Assembly: GCA_900557175.1 (NCBI GenBank)
Contig: USSL01000012.1
Span: 1 to 17,869 of the forward strand
Origin: an uncultured Eubacteriales bacterium
GTDB taxonomy: Bacteria > Bacillota > Clostridia > Lachnospirales > Lachnospiraceae
Direction: 5' to 3'
DNA length: 17,869 nucleotides
Under the pieces are notes generated by a model. The model saw only the letters and a list, made by a program, of their open reading frames with translations, was not told the DNA's origin and searched no databases. Made by a program: the position numbers and the translations under genes. Shown piece after piece: positions 7,165-14,840 of this stretch (position 1 is the stretch's first letter; each line of letters starts with the position of its first letter).

Positions 7165-7581
7165 TTATTCGCTGATATCTGCCTTCGGTTTTTCAAGTCC
7201 CTCAATTGTAATGCCATGCTTTTCAGCATAATCCCAAAGCGCTGCATGAATCGCTTCCTCGGCAAGCAGTGAACAGTGGATCTTTACCGGAGGCAGCCCG
7301 TCAAGCGCTTCCATCACAGCTTTATTTGTTACCTTTAAAGCTTCCTGAATTGTCTTGCCCTTCACAAGCTCTGTTGCCATGCTGCTTGTCGCTACAGCCG
7401 CACCGCAGCCGTATGTTTTAAACTTAACGTCCTGAATAATGCCGTTATCATCAATATCAAGATACATTCTCATAATATCGCCGCACTTGGCATTGCCTAC
7501 CGTACCTACGCCGCTGGCATTTTCAATTTCACCCATATTTCTCGGATTTTCAAAATGGTCTAACACCTTTTCACTATACAT
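7165..7581 (-). CDS. nifU: NifU/IscU-like Fe-S cluster scaffold protein
   Basis: This protein assembles Fe-S clusters from sulfur supplied by NifS and passes them to target proteins. The scaffold ligands are present: Cys34 and Asp36 in NAKCGD, Cys60 in YGCG, and Cys104 in IHCS (numbered from the first of two consecutive Met codons). It is the short IscU-type domain only, without the ferredoxin or C-terminal domains of nitrogen-fixation NifU. GGAGG is seven bases before the second ATG (7581), giving the familiar MYSEKVLDHF start; the ATG at 7584 is equally in frame. It lies about 14 bases after nifS, so the pair is co-transcribed. Confidence 0.93.
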   Translation of the reverse strand: MYSEKVLDHFENPRNMGEIENASGVGTVGNAKCGDIMRMYLDIDDNGIIQDVKFKTYGCGAAVATSSMATELVKGKTIQEALKVTNKAVMEALDGLPPVKIHCSLLAEEAIHAALWDYAEKHGITIEGLEKPKADISE

Positions 7582-7598
7582 CATCTTTCCTCCGCTTC

Positions 7599-8789
7599 TT
7601 AAAATTCTTCTGTTCCGTGTTTTACAAAATCTTCATAGAGCGGTGACATACCTCTTAAGCGCTCTACAATTTTCTTTAATTCATCCACTGTATAATCTAC
7701 ATCTTCCTTTGTTGTCTCGTCGCTCAATGTCAGTCTTAATGAACCATGGGCAATAGCATGAGGCAGACCGATCGCTAAAAGCACATGAGACGGATCAAGA
7801 GAACCCGATGTACATGCTGAACCACTGGAGCCGCAAATACCCTTCATATCAAGCATCATCAAAAGAGCCTCGCCCTCAATAAAACGGATGCTTACATTAA
7901 CATTGTTCGGAAGCCGCTTCTGACTGTGGCCGTTAAGGCGCACATACGGAATTTCCTTGAGAATACGCGCAATCATATAATCCCGAAGCTCTGCTTCATA
8001 GGCTGCCCGCGCATCCATCTTTGCCACTGCCTCAGCCGCAGCCGCGCCAAGTCCGACAATACCCGGAACATTTTCAGTACCGGCACGGCGTCCGCGCTCC
8101 TGCTGTCCGCCATGGATCAGATTTGTCAGACGGATGCCTTTTCGTACATATAAAAATCCGATACCCTTAGGGCCGTTAATCTTGTGACCGCTGGCACTTA
8201 ACATATCAATGTTATCCTTATTCACATCAATCGGGCAATGTCCAAACGCCTGAACCGCATCTGTATGGAAAAGAACGCCGTGCTTCTTTGCAATGGCTCC
8301 GATTTCTCTGACCGGCTGAAGTGTACCGATTTCATTATTGGCCGCCATCACTGTAATAAGAATCGTATCCGGGCGAATCGCCGCTTCCAGCTCGTCCAGT
8401 TTAATAATACCGTCCGCATCCACGCCGACATACGTCACCTCAAAACCGTGCTTTTCAAGATATTCGCACGTATGAAGCACTGCATGATGCTCGATTGCCG
8501 ATGTAATGATATGCTTTCCTTTTTTAGAAAGATTTTCAGCAGACATCTTAATCGCCCAGTTATCTGCCTCTGAACCGCCGGCTGTAAAATAAATTTCCTC
8601 CGGCTTTGCGCCGATAGCTTTGGCAACAGCTGCCCGCGCATCATCGACCGCCATCTTTGCCTCGCCGCCAATGCTGTAAATACTGCTCGGATTGCCGTAA
8701 TGCTCACTAAAATACGGAAGCATCGCTTTTAAGACTTCCGGGCTTGTCTTTGTTGTCGCCGCATTATCTAAATAAACAACTCTGCTCAT
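7599..8789 (-). CDS. nifS: Cysteine desulfurase (NifS/IscS family)
   Basis: This PLP enzyme takes sulfur from cysteine as a protein persulfide, leaving alanine, for Fe-S cluster assembly. The 396-residue protein shows the class V aminotransferase fold, with His102 in the HHAV segment stacking over PLP, Lys203 (SGHK) as the Schiff-base lysine, and catalytic Cys326 in SSGSACTSG. The fold type and loop length fit the group I (NifS/IscS) enzymes. AGGAGG lies nine bases upstream of the ATG at 8789. It has its own promoter with a candidate Rrf2 operator, separate from the iscR unit upstream. Confidence 0.95.
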   Translation of the reverse strand: MSRVVYLDNAATTKTSPEVLKAMLPYFSEHYGNPSSIYSIGGEAKMAVDDARAAVAKAIGAKPEEIYFTAGGSEADNWAIKMSAENLSKKGKHIITSAIEHHAVLHTCEYLEKHGFEVTYVGVDADGIIKLDELEAAIRPDTILITVMAANNEIGTLQPVREIGAIAKKHGVLFHTDAVQAFGHCPIDVNKDNIDMLSASGHKINGPKGIGFLYVRKGIRLTNLIHGGQQERGRRAGTENVPGIVGLGAAAAEAVAKMDARAAYEAELRDYMIARILKEIPYVRLNGHSQKRLPNNVNVSIRFIEGEALLMMLDMKGICGSSGSACTSGSLDPSHVLLAIGLPHAIAHGSLRLTLSDETTKEDVDYTVDELKKIVERLRGMSPLYEDFVKHGTEEF

Positions 8790-8823
8790 GGAAATTTTCC
8801 TCCTGAAAAATAGTTTATTTTTA

Positions 8824-8842
8824 ATTCCTAGTCATTAAGTAT
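8824..8842 (-). promoter_or_regulatory. Candidate IscR/Rrf2 operator upstream of nifS
   Basis: Read leftward, ATACTTAATGACTAGGAAT is an imperfect palindrome: two 9-base halves around a central G, matching at six of nine positions. It lies just downstream of the expected transcription start (about +10 to +28), where a repressor would act. The ACTAGG-ATT half resembles Rrf2-family sites of clostridia as I remember them. This is a proposal, not a firm match. Confidence 0.4.
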
Positions 8843-8858
8843 GATTTGTTATGTTTTT

Positions 8859-8887
8859 ATATTAGCACTGACTCCGGCCGTTGTCAA
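8859..8887 (-). promoter_or_regulatory. Sigma-A promoter of nifSU
   Basis: Read leftward, a perfect TTGACA (plus-strand 8882-8887) and TAATAT (8859-8864) are separated by 17 bases, nearly ideal. The leader is about 60 bases. Confidence 0.85.
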
Positions 8888-8935
8888 GATGAATTGTTGG
8901 CAGATTGACAGATGAATTATTCCATGATTGAAAAA

Positions 8936-9343
8936 CTAATTTCTGCACATAAGGTCTGCCAGTGAATGACTGTCAAGCACCTTATTGACAGCTTCATCCA
9001 ATTCTTCCCAAAGCGGACGCAGCAGGCATATATTCTCCTTTTCACACGGTGTTTTATCCGCACTCACACATTCTACAGGAGATATGCCGCCCTCAGCCGC
9101 TCTTAAAATCTCGCCGACCGAATAATCCTTTGGGCATCGCGTCAGAAAATAACCGCCCTGACTGCCGCGCACGCTTTTTACGAGATCTGACTTTACAAGC
9201 GACGATATAATCTGCTCAATATACTTTACCGAAATATCCTGTCTTCCCGAAATACTTTTAATGCTGACAGGACGCTCTCCTGTATTTTCTGCTAAATCTA
9301 TCATAATTTTTAAGGCATAACGCCCTTTAGTTGATATCATCAT
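8936..9343 (-). CDS. iscR: Rrf2-family transcriptional regulator, IscR-like
   Basis: The 135-residue DNA-binding protein starts with the Rrf2 signature MISTKGRYAL and carries a winged helix-turn-helix (about 1-70, with the SVKYIEQIISSLVKSDLV recognition region). Three cysteines (Cys92, Cys100, Cys106; C-x7-C-x5-C) sit where IscR binds its [2Fe-2S] cluster, so it probably senses Fe-S status and controls nifSU. The ATG at 9343 has GGAGG eight bases upstream; a longer start at 9367 has none. It overlaps the end of the DUF3810 gene by 17 bases and is probably translated by coupling. CymR-like function is a less likely alternative, given the cysteines and the nifSU neighbours. Confidence 0.88.
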   Translation of the reverse strand: MMISTKGRYALKIMIDLAENTGERPVSIKSISGRQDISVKYIEQIISSLVKSDLVKSVRGSQGGYFLTRCPKDYSVGEILRAAEGGISPVECVSADKTPCEKENICLLRPLWEELDEAVNKVLDSHSLADLMCRN

Positions 9344-10538
9344 CGCTGTTTCCTCCTCTATCTTCATAGGCTAACATTAAATCGACCATTCTGCTGTAAC
9401 TTTGGACACCATCGGTCTGATTATTTGCCTTTAAATATGTATCATTGACTTTATCTGCCGCCTCGGCAATCTTTCCATCATAGCTGTCCCAAAATGCACT
9501 ATTTGCCGCGAGCTCTGCCTTCACTTCCGGAAGAAGCCGCTCATAAAGCATATGATATGAAACCTCGTCCACTTTATACAGCGCATTCGTGGCATACACC
9601 CATCCTGTCAGGGCACCGCTGTAATTAAAATCAATATCATCCGAAGCCATACAGGCGATATAAGCAATAAAATTAGCTTCATCTTCTCTCATAAAACCGC
9701 GCAGATGCGACAGCTCATGGCACATCGTAAATGGTTTATTGTAGGATATCATATGCCTGTTATAATTAGCCTCCACCGTAAACGGCGAATAAACACCGGT
9801 CAGCTGCTGATAAGATAAAATCTGTGACACAATAACGCCTTTAGGCTTTGGATAATAGCCGTCAAGCGCCGGAAATTCCCCGGCAGCTGCCTGCATTGCC
9901 GAAACAGCCCGCGCCTCCTGCTCTGTCTCAAGCACACAAAGCCCTTTCTTATTCCGCTTAATCTGTGCAGAATAGCCGTTCACCTCATCCGTCAGCTTTT
10001 CACAAAGCGCCAGAAGTTCTTCTGCCGGTCTTTCCTTCATCTCAAGGCCGCTTTCCTCGGCAAATGTATGTCTGTGATAATTAATGCCGCAATTCACTGT
10101 ATAAGATAAAAACAGAGCCGATGCAAAAACAATCGCTGTCAAAAAGCCCTGCAATGCTGTCTGCCTGCGCCGGCCTTTTCTGAAAAACACAAGCCTTATC
10201 AGCCAGAGCACACTTAAAAAAATAAGTATATACAGCAAAATTTCCACCATAGATACAGGAAAAAATGCCATCAGTCTTCCTAAAGTATTCACCCATACCG
10301 GATAAATATACGCTGCATAAAATTCTGCAAAACCGGAAAAATTTCTTGCCGCAAGCTGCAATAAAACGGCAGCTGCAAGACATATTCCCGCCGCAATCAG
10401 TTTTATCTGAATCTTCTTTTTATAAACTGCCGTCCCGCCGGACATCCGCCTGTTTTTTGCCGCCGTTCCTTTCGGCCCGCGGTGATTCTTTACTGCCGTT
10501 CCTCTCGGCCTGCGGTGATTTTTTACTGTCTCTCTCAA
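9327..10538 (-). CDS. DUF3810-type membrane protein with HExxH metallopeptidase motif
   Basis: The 403-residue protein has a basic cytosolic tail (1-42), three membrane segments (about 44-63, 85-118 and 128-148), and a large outer domain. That domain holds HELSH (274-278) followed by EDEANF, with Glu287 as the likely third zinc ligand. This is the layout of the DUF3810 family, predicted zinc metallopeptidases of unknown substrate. The start is a TTG codon at 10538 with AGGAG seven bases upstream. The first internal ATG (residue 32) has a weaker site and would remove the repeat tail. The tail is built of three 11-residue repeats. The gene overlaps iscR by 17 bases, an unusual partner for an Fe-S regulator. 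Peptidase activity is inferred from the motif only. Confidence 0.8.
   Translation of the reverse strand: MRETVKNHRRPRGTAVKNHRGPKGTAAKNRRMSGGTAVYKKKIQIKLIAAGICLAAAVLLQLAARNFSGFAEFYAAYIYPVWVNTLGRLMAFFPVSMVEILLYILIFLSVLWLIRLVFFRKGRRRQTALQGFLTAIVFASALFLSYTVNCGINYHRHTFAEESGLEMKERPAEELLALCEKLTDEVNGYSAQIKRNKKGLCVLETEQEARAVSAMQAAAGEFPALDGYYPKPKGVIVSQILSYQQLTGVYSPFTVEANYNRHMISYNKPFTMCHELSHLRGFMREDEANFIAYIACMASDDIDFNYSGALTGWVYATNALYKVDEVSYHMLYERLLPEVKAELAANSAFWDSYDGKIAEAADKVNDTYLKANNQTDGVQSYSRMVDLMLAYEDRGGNSDDDIN
10429..10527 (-). repeat. Three tandem 33-bp repeats in the DUF3810 gene
   Basis: Units at 10429-10461, 10462-10494 and 10495-10527 are each exactly 33 bases. The last two differ at only three positions; the first is more diverged. 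They encode an 11-residue repeat of the form KN(H/R)RxxxGTA(V/A) in the basic N-terminal tail. In-frame units allow copy number change without a frameshift. Confidence 0.85.
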
Positions 10539-10579
10539 AATATTACTCCTGTCTAAAATAACCTTTTAATACAAACATC

Positions 10580-10585
10580 ATTATA
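10580..10585 (-). promoter_or_regulatory. Candidate -10 of the DUF3810-iscR unit
   Basis: A perfect TATAAT is read leftward here, about 40 bases upstream of the TTG start. No good -35 lies at 16-18 bases, so the promoter call is tentative. Confidence 0.4.
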
Positions 10586-10671
10586 TCAAAAAGTCCAAAA
10601 AAGAAAAGTTGTTATTTTCGTTATATTTTCCCATAATTATCAGAGTTCATAGAAATTTTAGAATAATTATG

Positions 10672-10702
10672 TTGACGAGCCCCCTATCCATCATCGTATT
10701 AT
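10672..10702 (+). promoter_or_regulatory. Candidate promoter of the cardiolipin synthase gene
   Basis: TTGACG (10672-10677) and TATTAT (10697-10702) are separated by 19 bases, slightly long. The start codon follows 34 bases later, after a run of six G residues (10724-10729) that serves as ribosome binding site. Confidence 0.5.
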
Positions 10703-10736
10703 AGTATTAGATACACAATAACAGGGGGGTATTGAT

Positions 10737-12143
10737 ATGCTGCATCTAATTTTATTTATCATTTATATTTCTTTAATCCTTATGGTTATTTTTGTTGAAC
10801 GCAAACGTCCGACAGAAGCACTTCTATGGGTAGTTATTATGATTTGTGTGCCCTATGCAGGCACGATTTTATATCTTATCTTCGGAAGCACCGCCGCCAT
10901 TAAGCTGACTGCTGCTTTCAGGAAAAATAAGTTAAAAAAACAGCCTTACAATGTTCATTTGCCGGCGCCGGCTTCTATTGATGAAAACCGGCTATCCGCA
11001 GCCAATTTACAGGTTTCCCATTTTAATACGGTCTATAATGCAAGTCCGCTGACCTGCTGTGAACAGACTGACTTTTTTACAAACGGCAGAAGCCACTATA
11101 CACAGCTGTTCCATGATATCAGACAAGCCAAAAAAAGTATTTTCATAGAATTTTATACGATTCACCATGATACGGTCGGTGAAGACCTCGTAAAATTTCT
11201 GACACAAAAAGCTAAAGAAGGTGTTACGGTATGGGTAATGTGTGATTTCATTGCCAATTTGTCCACACCACAAAAGATGTTTAAACCGCTCATTGACGCA
11301 GGCGGAAAGGTTGTCCGCGTCAAACCATATTTTACACATTACCGAAGCCATAGAAAAATTGTATCTATTGATCAGAAAATTGCTTATATCGGCGGCATGA
11401 ACATCGGAAAACAATATGCAAATATGGATAAAGTCAAAAATCCGTGGCGGGATACGCAGATCCGTCTTGTCGGCTCATGCGCCTCTGTTTTGACAACCTA
11501 TTTTTTAAAAGACTGGATTTGTTCCATCAAGCGCCGCGACTGGCAATATACGATTGCTTACATCAATCAGATGCAACGTCCGACATATAATGAAACTTCA
11601 TCTTTATGCCAATTTATTGCCGGCGGCGTCGATACCGACAAGGAAGCCGTCAAAATGTGTTATTTAAGTATGATCCGAAGCGCCAAAAAGCGTATCCGCA
11701 TCCAGTCGCCTTATTTTATACCGGATGCCTCCATTCTTGACGCCCTTAAAACAGCCGCCGCTTCCGGTGTTGAAATTGAACTTATGATTCCGGGCATCAA
11801 GGCAAGCTTCTTTCTTGATCCGGTCACAAATTACTACAGCGGCCAGCTTTTGGAATATGGTACAAAGGTCTATAAATACAAAGGGTATATTCATGCAAAA
11901 ACAATGACTGTTGACGACGAATTATGCTGCATCGGTTCTGTAAATATGGATATGCGAAGTCTGATGGTCGATGATGAAGTATGCGGTGTTTTCTATGAAA
12001 ATAAGCTTGTACAAAAATATAATTCTATTTATGACAACGATATATCCCATTGTACGCCTTATACGTGGGAACAATTTAAAAACCGGAGTCAGAAAGAACA
12101 TTTCATGGAAAGTATATTCCTGCCGTTTGCGCCGCTCATGTAA
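10737..12143 (+). CDS. cls: Cardiolipin synthase (phospholipase D family)
   Basis: The enzyme joins two phosphatidylglycerol molecules into cardiolipin and glycerol at the membrane. The 468-residue protein has two N-terminal membrane segments (about 2-20 and 28-50, the PLDc_N region) and two HKD motifs, HRKIVSID (His205, Lys207, Asp212) and HAKTMTVD (His386, Lys388, Asp393). Both catalytic halves are complete. The length is slightly shorter than the common 480-510 residues, but the order of elements is standard. It is a single gene with its own promoter; no clear terminator follows the stop codon before the anomalous adapter segment. Confidence 0.93.
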   Translation: MLHLILFIIYISLILMVIFVERKRPTEALLWVVIMICVPYAGTILYLIFGSTAAIKLTAAFRKNKLKKQPYNVHLPAPASIDENRLSAANLQVSHFNTVYNASPLTCCEQTDFFTNGRSHYTQLFHDIRQAKKSIFIEFYTIHHDTVGEDLVKFLTQKAKEGVTVWVMCDFIANLSTPQKMFKPLIDAGGKVVRVKPYFTHYRSHRKIVSIDQKIAYIGGMNIGKQYANMDKVKNPWRDTQIRLVGSCASVLTTYFLKDWICSIKRRDWQYTIAYINQMQRPTYNETSSLCQFIAGGVDTDKEAVKMCYLSMIRSAKKRIRIQSPYFIPDASILDALKTAAASGVEIELMIPGIKASFFLDPVTNYYSGQLLEYGTKVYKYKGYIHAKTMTVDDELCCIGSVNMDMRSLMVDDEVCGVFYENKLVQKYNSIYDNDISHCTPYTWEQFKNRSQKEHFMESIFLPFAPLM

Positions 12144-12176
12144 TCATTTTTACAAAATTTTTTCCGTTCCAACGCC

Positions 12177-12205
12177 TTGAAAGATATTTGTTTTTCCTTT
12201 ACAAT
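12177..12205 (+). promoter_or_regulatory. Sigma-A promoter, probably of the BMP-fusion gene
   Basis: TTGAAA (12177-12182) and TACAAT (12200-12205) are exactly 17 bases apart, a strong match. The expected transcription start falls inside the adapter-like sequence that begins at 12208, so what this promoter drives in the real genome is uncertain. Confidence 0.65.
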
Positions 12206-12207
12206 AG

Positions 12208-12234
12208 AGATCGGAAGAGCACACGTCTGAACTC
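12208..12234 (+). other. Illumina TruSeq adapter sequence (assembly artefact)
   Basis: The 27 bases beginning AGATCGGAAGAGCACACG and ending CTGAACTC are identical to the start of the standard TruSeq read 1 adapter. The match stops where the adapter would continue CCAGTCAC. A natural match of this length is very improbable. The segment is a sequencing or assembly artefact: either an untrimmed read-through inserted at this locus, or a false join of two contigs. Confidence 0.95.
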
Positions 12235-12253
12235 ATACAATATTTTTGGAAGC

Positions 12254-12279
12254 AGCTATCTTTCTATAGCTCCCTTTTT
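12254..12279 (+). terminator. Hairpin with T-run between the adapter and the BMP gene
   Basis: AGCTAT (12254-12259) pairs with ATAGCT (12266-12271) around a six-base loop, followed by CCCTTTTT. It could be a weak terminator or attenuator in the leader of the BMP-fusion gene, or the end of a transcript that the artefactual join has removed. Confidence 0.4.
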
Positions 12280-12311
12280 AGGATCATTCAAAGCTTTCAC
12301 GGAGGTGGATT

Positions 12312-14228
12312 ATGGCAAGCTCAGATTATGAAAAAGCGCTCCGGCTTGGTCAGAAGGAATATCGTTCCCGTCTCACAAACGGCGAATATCCTTACCTGCC
12401 TGTGCTGGATGACCTTTTATCTCACACAGATATTGAAACACGTACAGACCTCGGACTCGTCGATATTCCGCTTGAGCTTATTGTAGGCACAAGCACTCAG
12501 GGCCGCACGACAGCCTTTGCCGGCAATTTTATGCCGCTTTTAGAGGACACGACCGAATTTGCCCTAAAATGGACACATCTTTATGACTCTATGCTTGATA
12601 TCGGACAAAGAGATCCGGTCAAAGCCTATGAATTCATGAACCGTTTCTATATTGTTGAGGGCAACAAACGTGTCAGCGTATCCAAATTTTTAAACGGCGT
12701 CAGTGTTTACGGCACTGTCACACGTTATGTTCCGAAATATGATCCAAACGACCTTGACATTGTCCTGTACTATGAATTTTTGGATTTTTATAAAGTGACA
12801 GGCATTAATTATATTGAATTTTCAAAAGAAGGCAGCTTTAAAAAACTGATGGAAATTGTTGCAGGAAGCACTGAACACGTATGGACAAGTGAAGAAAAAG
12901 CTTTCTTCCGTTCATCCTATCTGCATTTTTCAAAAGAATATGACGCCAAAGGCGGTAAAAAACTTTCCATCACAAAGGCTGACGCCATGCTTGCCTACAT
13001 TACGATTTACGGCTATCCGCAGCTTTTAGATGCACAGCCGTCTGAGCTCCGGACAAATCTCTCCAAAATATGGGATGAGTTTCTCATGCATCAGGAGGAA
13101 GAACCGATTGCACTTGTCATGCAGCCAAATGATGACGCGCCGCGCCAGACACTTTTGTCCAAGCTTATTTCACCAACACCGTCAAAGGTGCGGGCGGCTT
13201 TTATTCATGACAAATCAACAAAAACATCGGCATGGACTTATGGCCATGAGCTTGGGCGAACCCATGCGGAACAGGTTTTCGGCGATAAAATTGAAACTTG
13301 CTGCATCGAAAACGTGCTCCCTGAAAATGCCTATGATGTCATCGACATGGCGATTCATGATGGCTACGACACCATTTTTACAACGACGCCGCAGCTTCTC
13401 GGCGCCAGCTTAAAAGCAGCCATCGACCACCCGGATATAAGAATCCTCAACTGCTCATTGAATACATCACACAGATATATCCGCACCTATTACGGACGTA
13501 TGTATGAAGCAAAATTTCTGACCGGTGCCATTGCGGGCGCCCTTGCCGAAAACGGCCGGCTCGGCTATATCGCCGACTATCCGATCTACGGTATGACCGC
13601 CAATATTAATGCTTTTGCCCTCGGCGCCAAACTTGTCAATCCGCGTGCAAAGGTTTACCTTGAATGGTCAACGGTCAAAGGCCGGGATATTGAGAAAAAT
13701 TTCCGTGACAACGATGTCCACTACATTTCCAACAAAGAAATGATTACACCGGAACATATTTCAAGACAGTTTGGTCTTTACTATACCGACGGCAGCACCC
13801 CTGTCAACTTATCCATGCCTGTATGGCATTGGGGCGCTATGTATGAGCTGATTATTAAAAGTATTTTAAACGGCACATGGAAAAATGATGATATTTCCGG
13901 CACAACACAGGCCATCAATTACTGGTGGGGCATGTCTGCCGGCGTCATTGACGTCATTTACTCAGAACGTCTTCCGATTGGCACAAAGCGTCTGATCAAC
14001 CTTTTAAAGCAGACCATATGTACCGGCGACTTCAACCCGTTTTCCGGCGCACTCTATGCTCAGGAAGGCATCATCCAGACCGGAGCAAAGGACGTACTAA
14101 CGCCTGAAGAAATTATCAAAATGGACTGGCTCGCCGAAAATGTTATCGGCTCAATTCCAAGCATCGACGAGTTAAAAGAAGAAGCCCGTCCGATTGTCCT
14201 TCTTCAGGGCGTTTTAGATGCAGATTAG
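12312..14228 (+). CDS. Cytosolic BMP-domain protein with ParB/Srx-like N-terminus
   Basis: The 638-residue protein has no signal peptide, lipobox or membrane segment. Residues about 48-140 (DIPLELIVGT, then YIVEGNKRVSV at 113-123) resemble the ParB/sulfiredoxin-like fold, whose GN-R motif binds nucleotide in ParB. Residues about 292 to 500 resemble the BMP/Med family of nucleoside-binding proteins (RAAFIHD, then YYGRMYEAKFLTGAIAGAL and GRLGYIADYPIYGM), which normally act outside the membrane for ABC importers. Here the domain would be cytosolic and no permease is nearby. GGAGGTGG precedes the ATG at 12312. A phosphoesterase follows after 21 bases. An automatic label of 'BMP ABC transporter substrate-binding protein' would be misleading. 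The function is unknown; nucleoside or nucleotide sensing is inference. Confidence 0.75.
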   Translation: MASSDYEKALRLGQKEYRSRLTNGEYPYLPVLDDLLSHTDIETRTDLGLVDIPLELIVGTSTQGRTTAFAGNFMPLLEDTTEFALKWTHLYDSMLDIGQRDPVKAYEFMNRFYIVEGNKRVSVSKFLNGVSVYGTVTRYVPKYDPNDLDIVLYYEFLDFYKVTGINYIEFSKEGSFKKLMEIVAGSTEHVWTSEEKAFFRSSYLHFSKEYDAKGGKKLSITKADAMLAYITIYGYPQLLDAQPSELRTNLSKIWDEFLMHQEEEPIALVMQPNDDAPRQTLLSKLISPTPSKVRAAFIHDKSTKTSAWTYGHELGRTHAEQVFGDKIETCCIENVLPENAYDVIDMAIHDGYDTIFTTTPQLLGASLKAAIDHPDIRILNCSLNTSHRYIRTYYGRMYEAKFLTGAIAGALAENGRLGYIADYPIYGMTANINAFALGAKLVNPRAKVYLEWSTVKGRDIEKNFRDNDVHYISNKEMITPEHISRQFGLYYTDGSTPVNLSMPVWHWGAMYELIIKSILNGTWKNDDISGTTQAINYWWGMSAGVIDVIYSERLPIGTKRLINLLKQTICTGDFNPFSGALYAQEGIIQTGAKDVLTPEEIIKMDWLAENVIGSIPSIDELKEEARPIVLLQGVLDAD

Positions 14229-14249
14229 TTTAGAAAAGGTTTTAAGGAT

Positions 14250-14840
14250 ATGAAAATTTTAGTACTTGCAGATAAAGAGTCCGAATCATTATGGGACTAC
14301 TTTGACAAAAGCAAACTTGAAAATATAGACCTCATCATATCGTGCGGAGATCTGGACAGCCACTATCTGTCCTTTCTCGCCAGCTTTACCCATGCCCCGG
14401 TACTCTATGTCCACGGCAACCACGACGCGGCCTACAAGACGATCCCTCCTGAGGGATGTATTTGTATCGATGATAAAATCTATACATTTAACGGCATCCG
14501 TATTCTCGGACTGGGCGGCTCACTGCGCTACAAGGACGGACCGTACCAATACTCCCAGTACGATATGAACGCCCGTATTTTACGCCTTACGCCGCAGCTG
14601 CTGCGCAGGCGCGGCTTCGATATTCTTATTACACACGCACCGGCCTACGGCTTAAATGACGGCGATGATTTACCGCACAAAGGCTTCACCGGCTTTGTCA
14701 AGCTTTTGGATAAATATAAACCAAAATATTTCATCCACGGCCACGTCCACATGAACTACGGACGCAAGCACACCCGCGAAAGCGAATATAACGGCACAAA
14801 AATTGTCAACGCTTATGAAAAGTATATTATAGAGATATGA
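14250..14840 (+). CDS. Calcineurin-like metallophosphoesterase (YfcE/MJ0936-like)
   Basis: The 196-residue cytosolic enzyme has most two-metal phosphoesterase motifs: Asp8, GDLD (33-36), GNHD (56-59), THAP (His129) and GHVH (164-167). The first motif, usually DxH, reads DKE here (Asp8-Lys9-Glu10), so Glu10 replaces the usual metal-binding histidine. Clostridial relatives as I remember them also carry an acidic residue there. It could be a phosphodiesterase or small-molecule phosphatase; the substrate is unknown. It follows the BMP-fusion gene by 21 bases and is probably in the same operon. Its stop codon lies inside the palindromic terminator at 14834-14877. Confidence 0.83.
   Translation: MKILVLADKESESLWDYFDKSKLENIDLIISCGDLDSHYLSFLASFTHAPVLYVHGNHDAAYKTIPPEGCICIDDKIYTFNGIRILGLGGSLRYKDGPYQYSQYDMNARILRLTPQLLRRRGFDILITHAPAYGLNDGDDLPHKGFTGFVKLLDKYKPKYFIHGHVHMNYGRKHTRESEYNGTKIVNAYEKYIIEI

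Noticed and set aside
10429..10527. CRISPR-like array
   Set aside because: The repeats are contiguous, without spacers, and keep the reading frame of the DUF3810 protein.
12208..12234. Treating the adapter-like segment as a natural regulatory element or attachment site
   Set aside because: The exact 27-base identity with a synthetic adapter makes a biological origin very unlikely.
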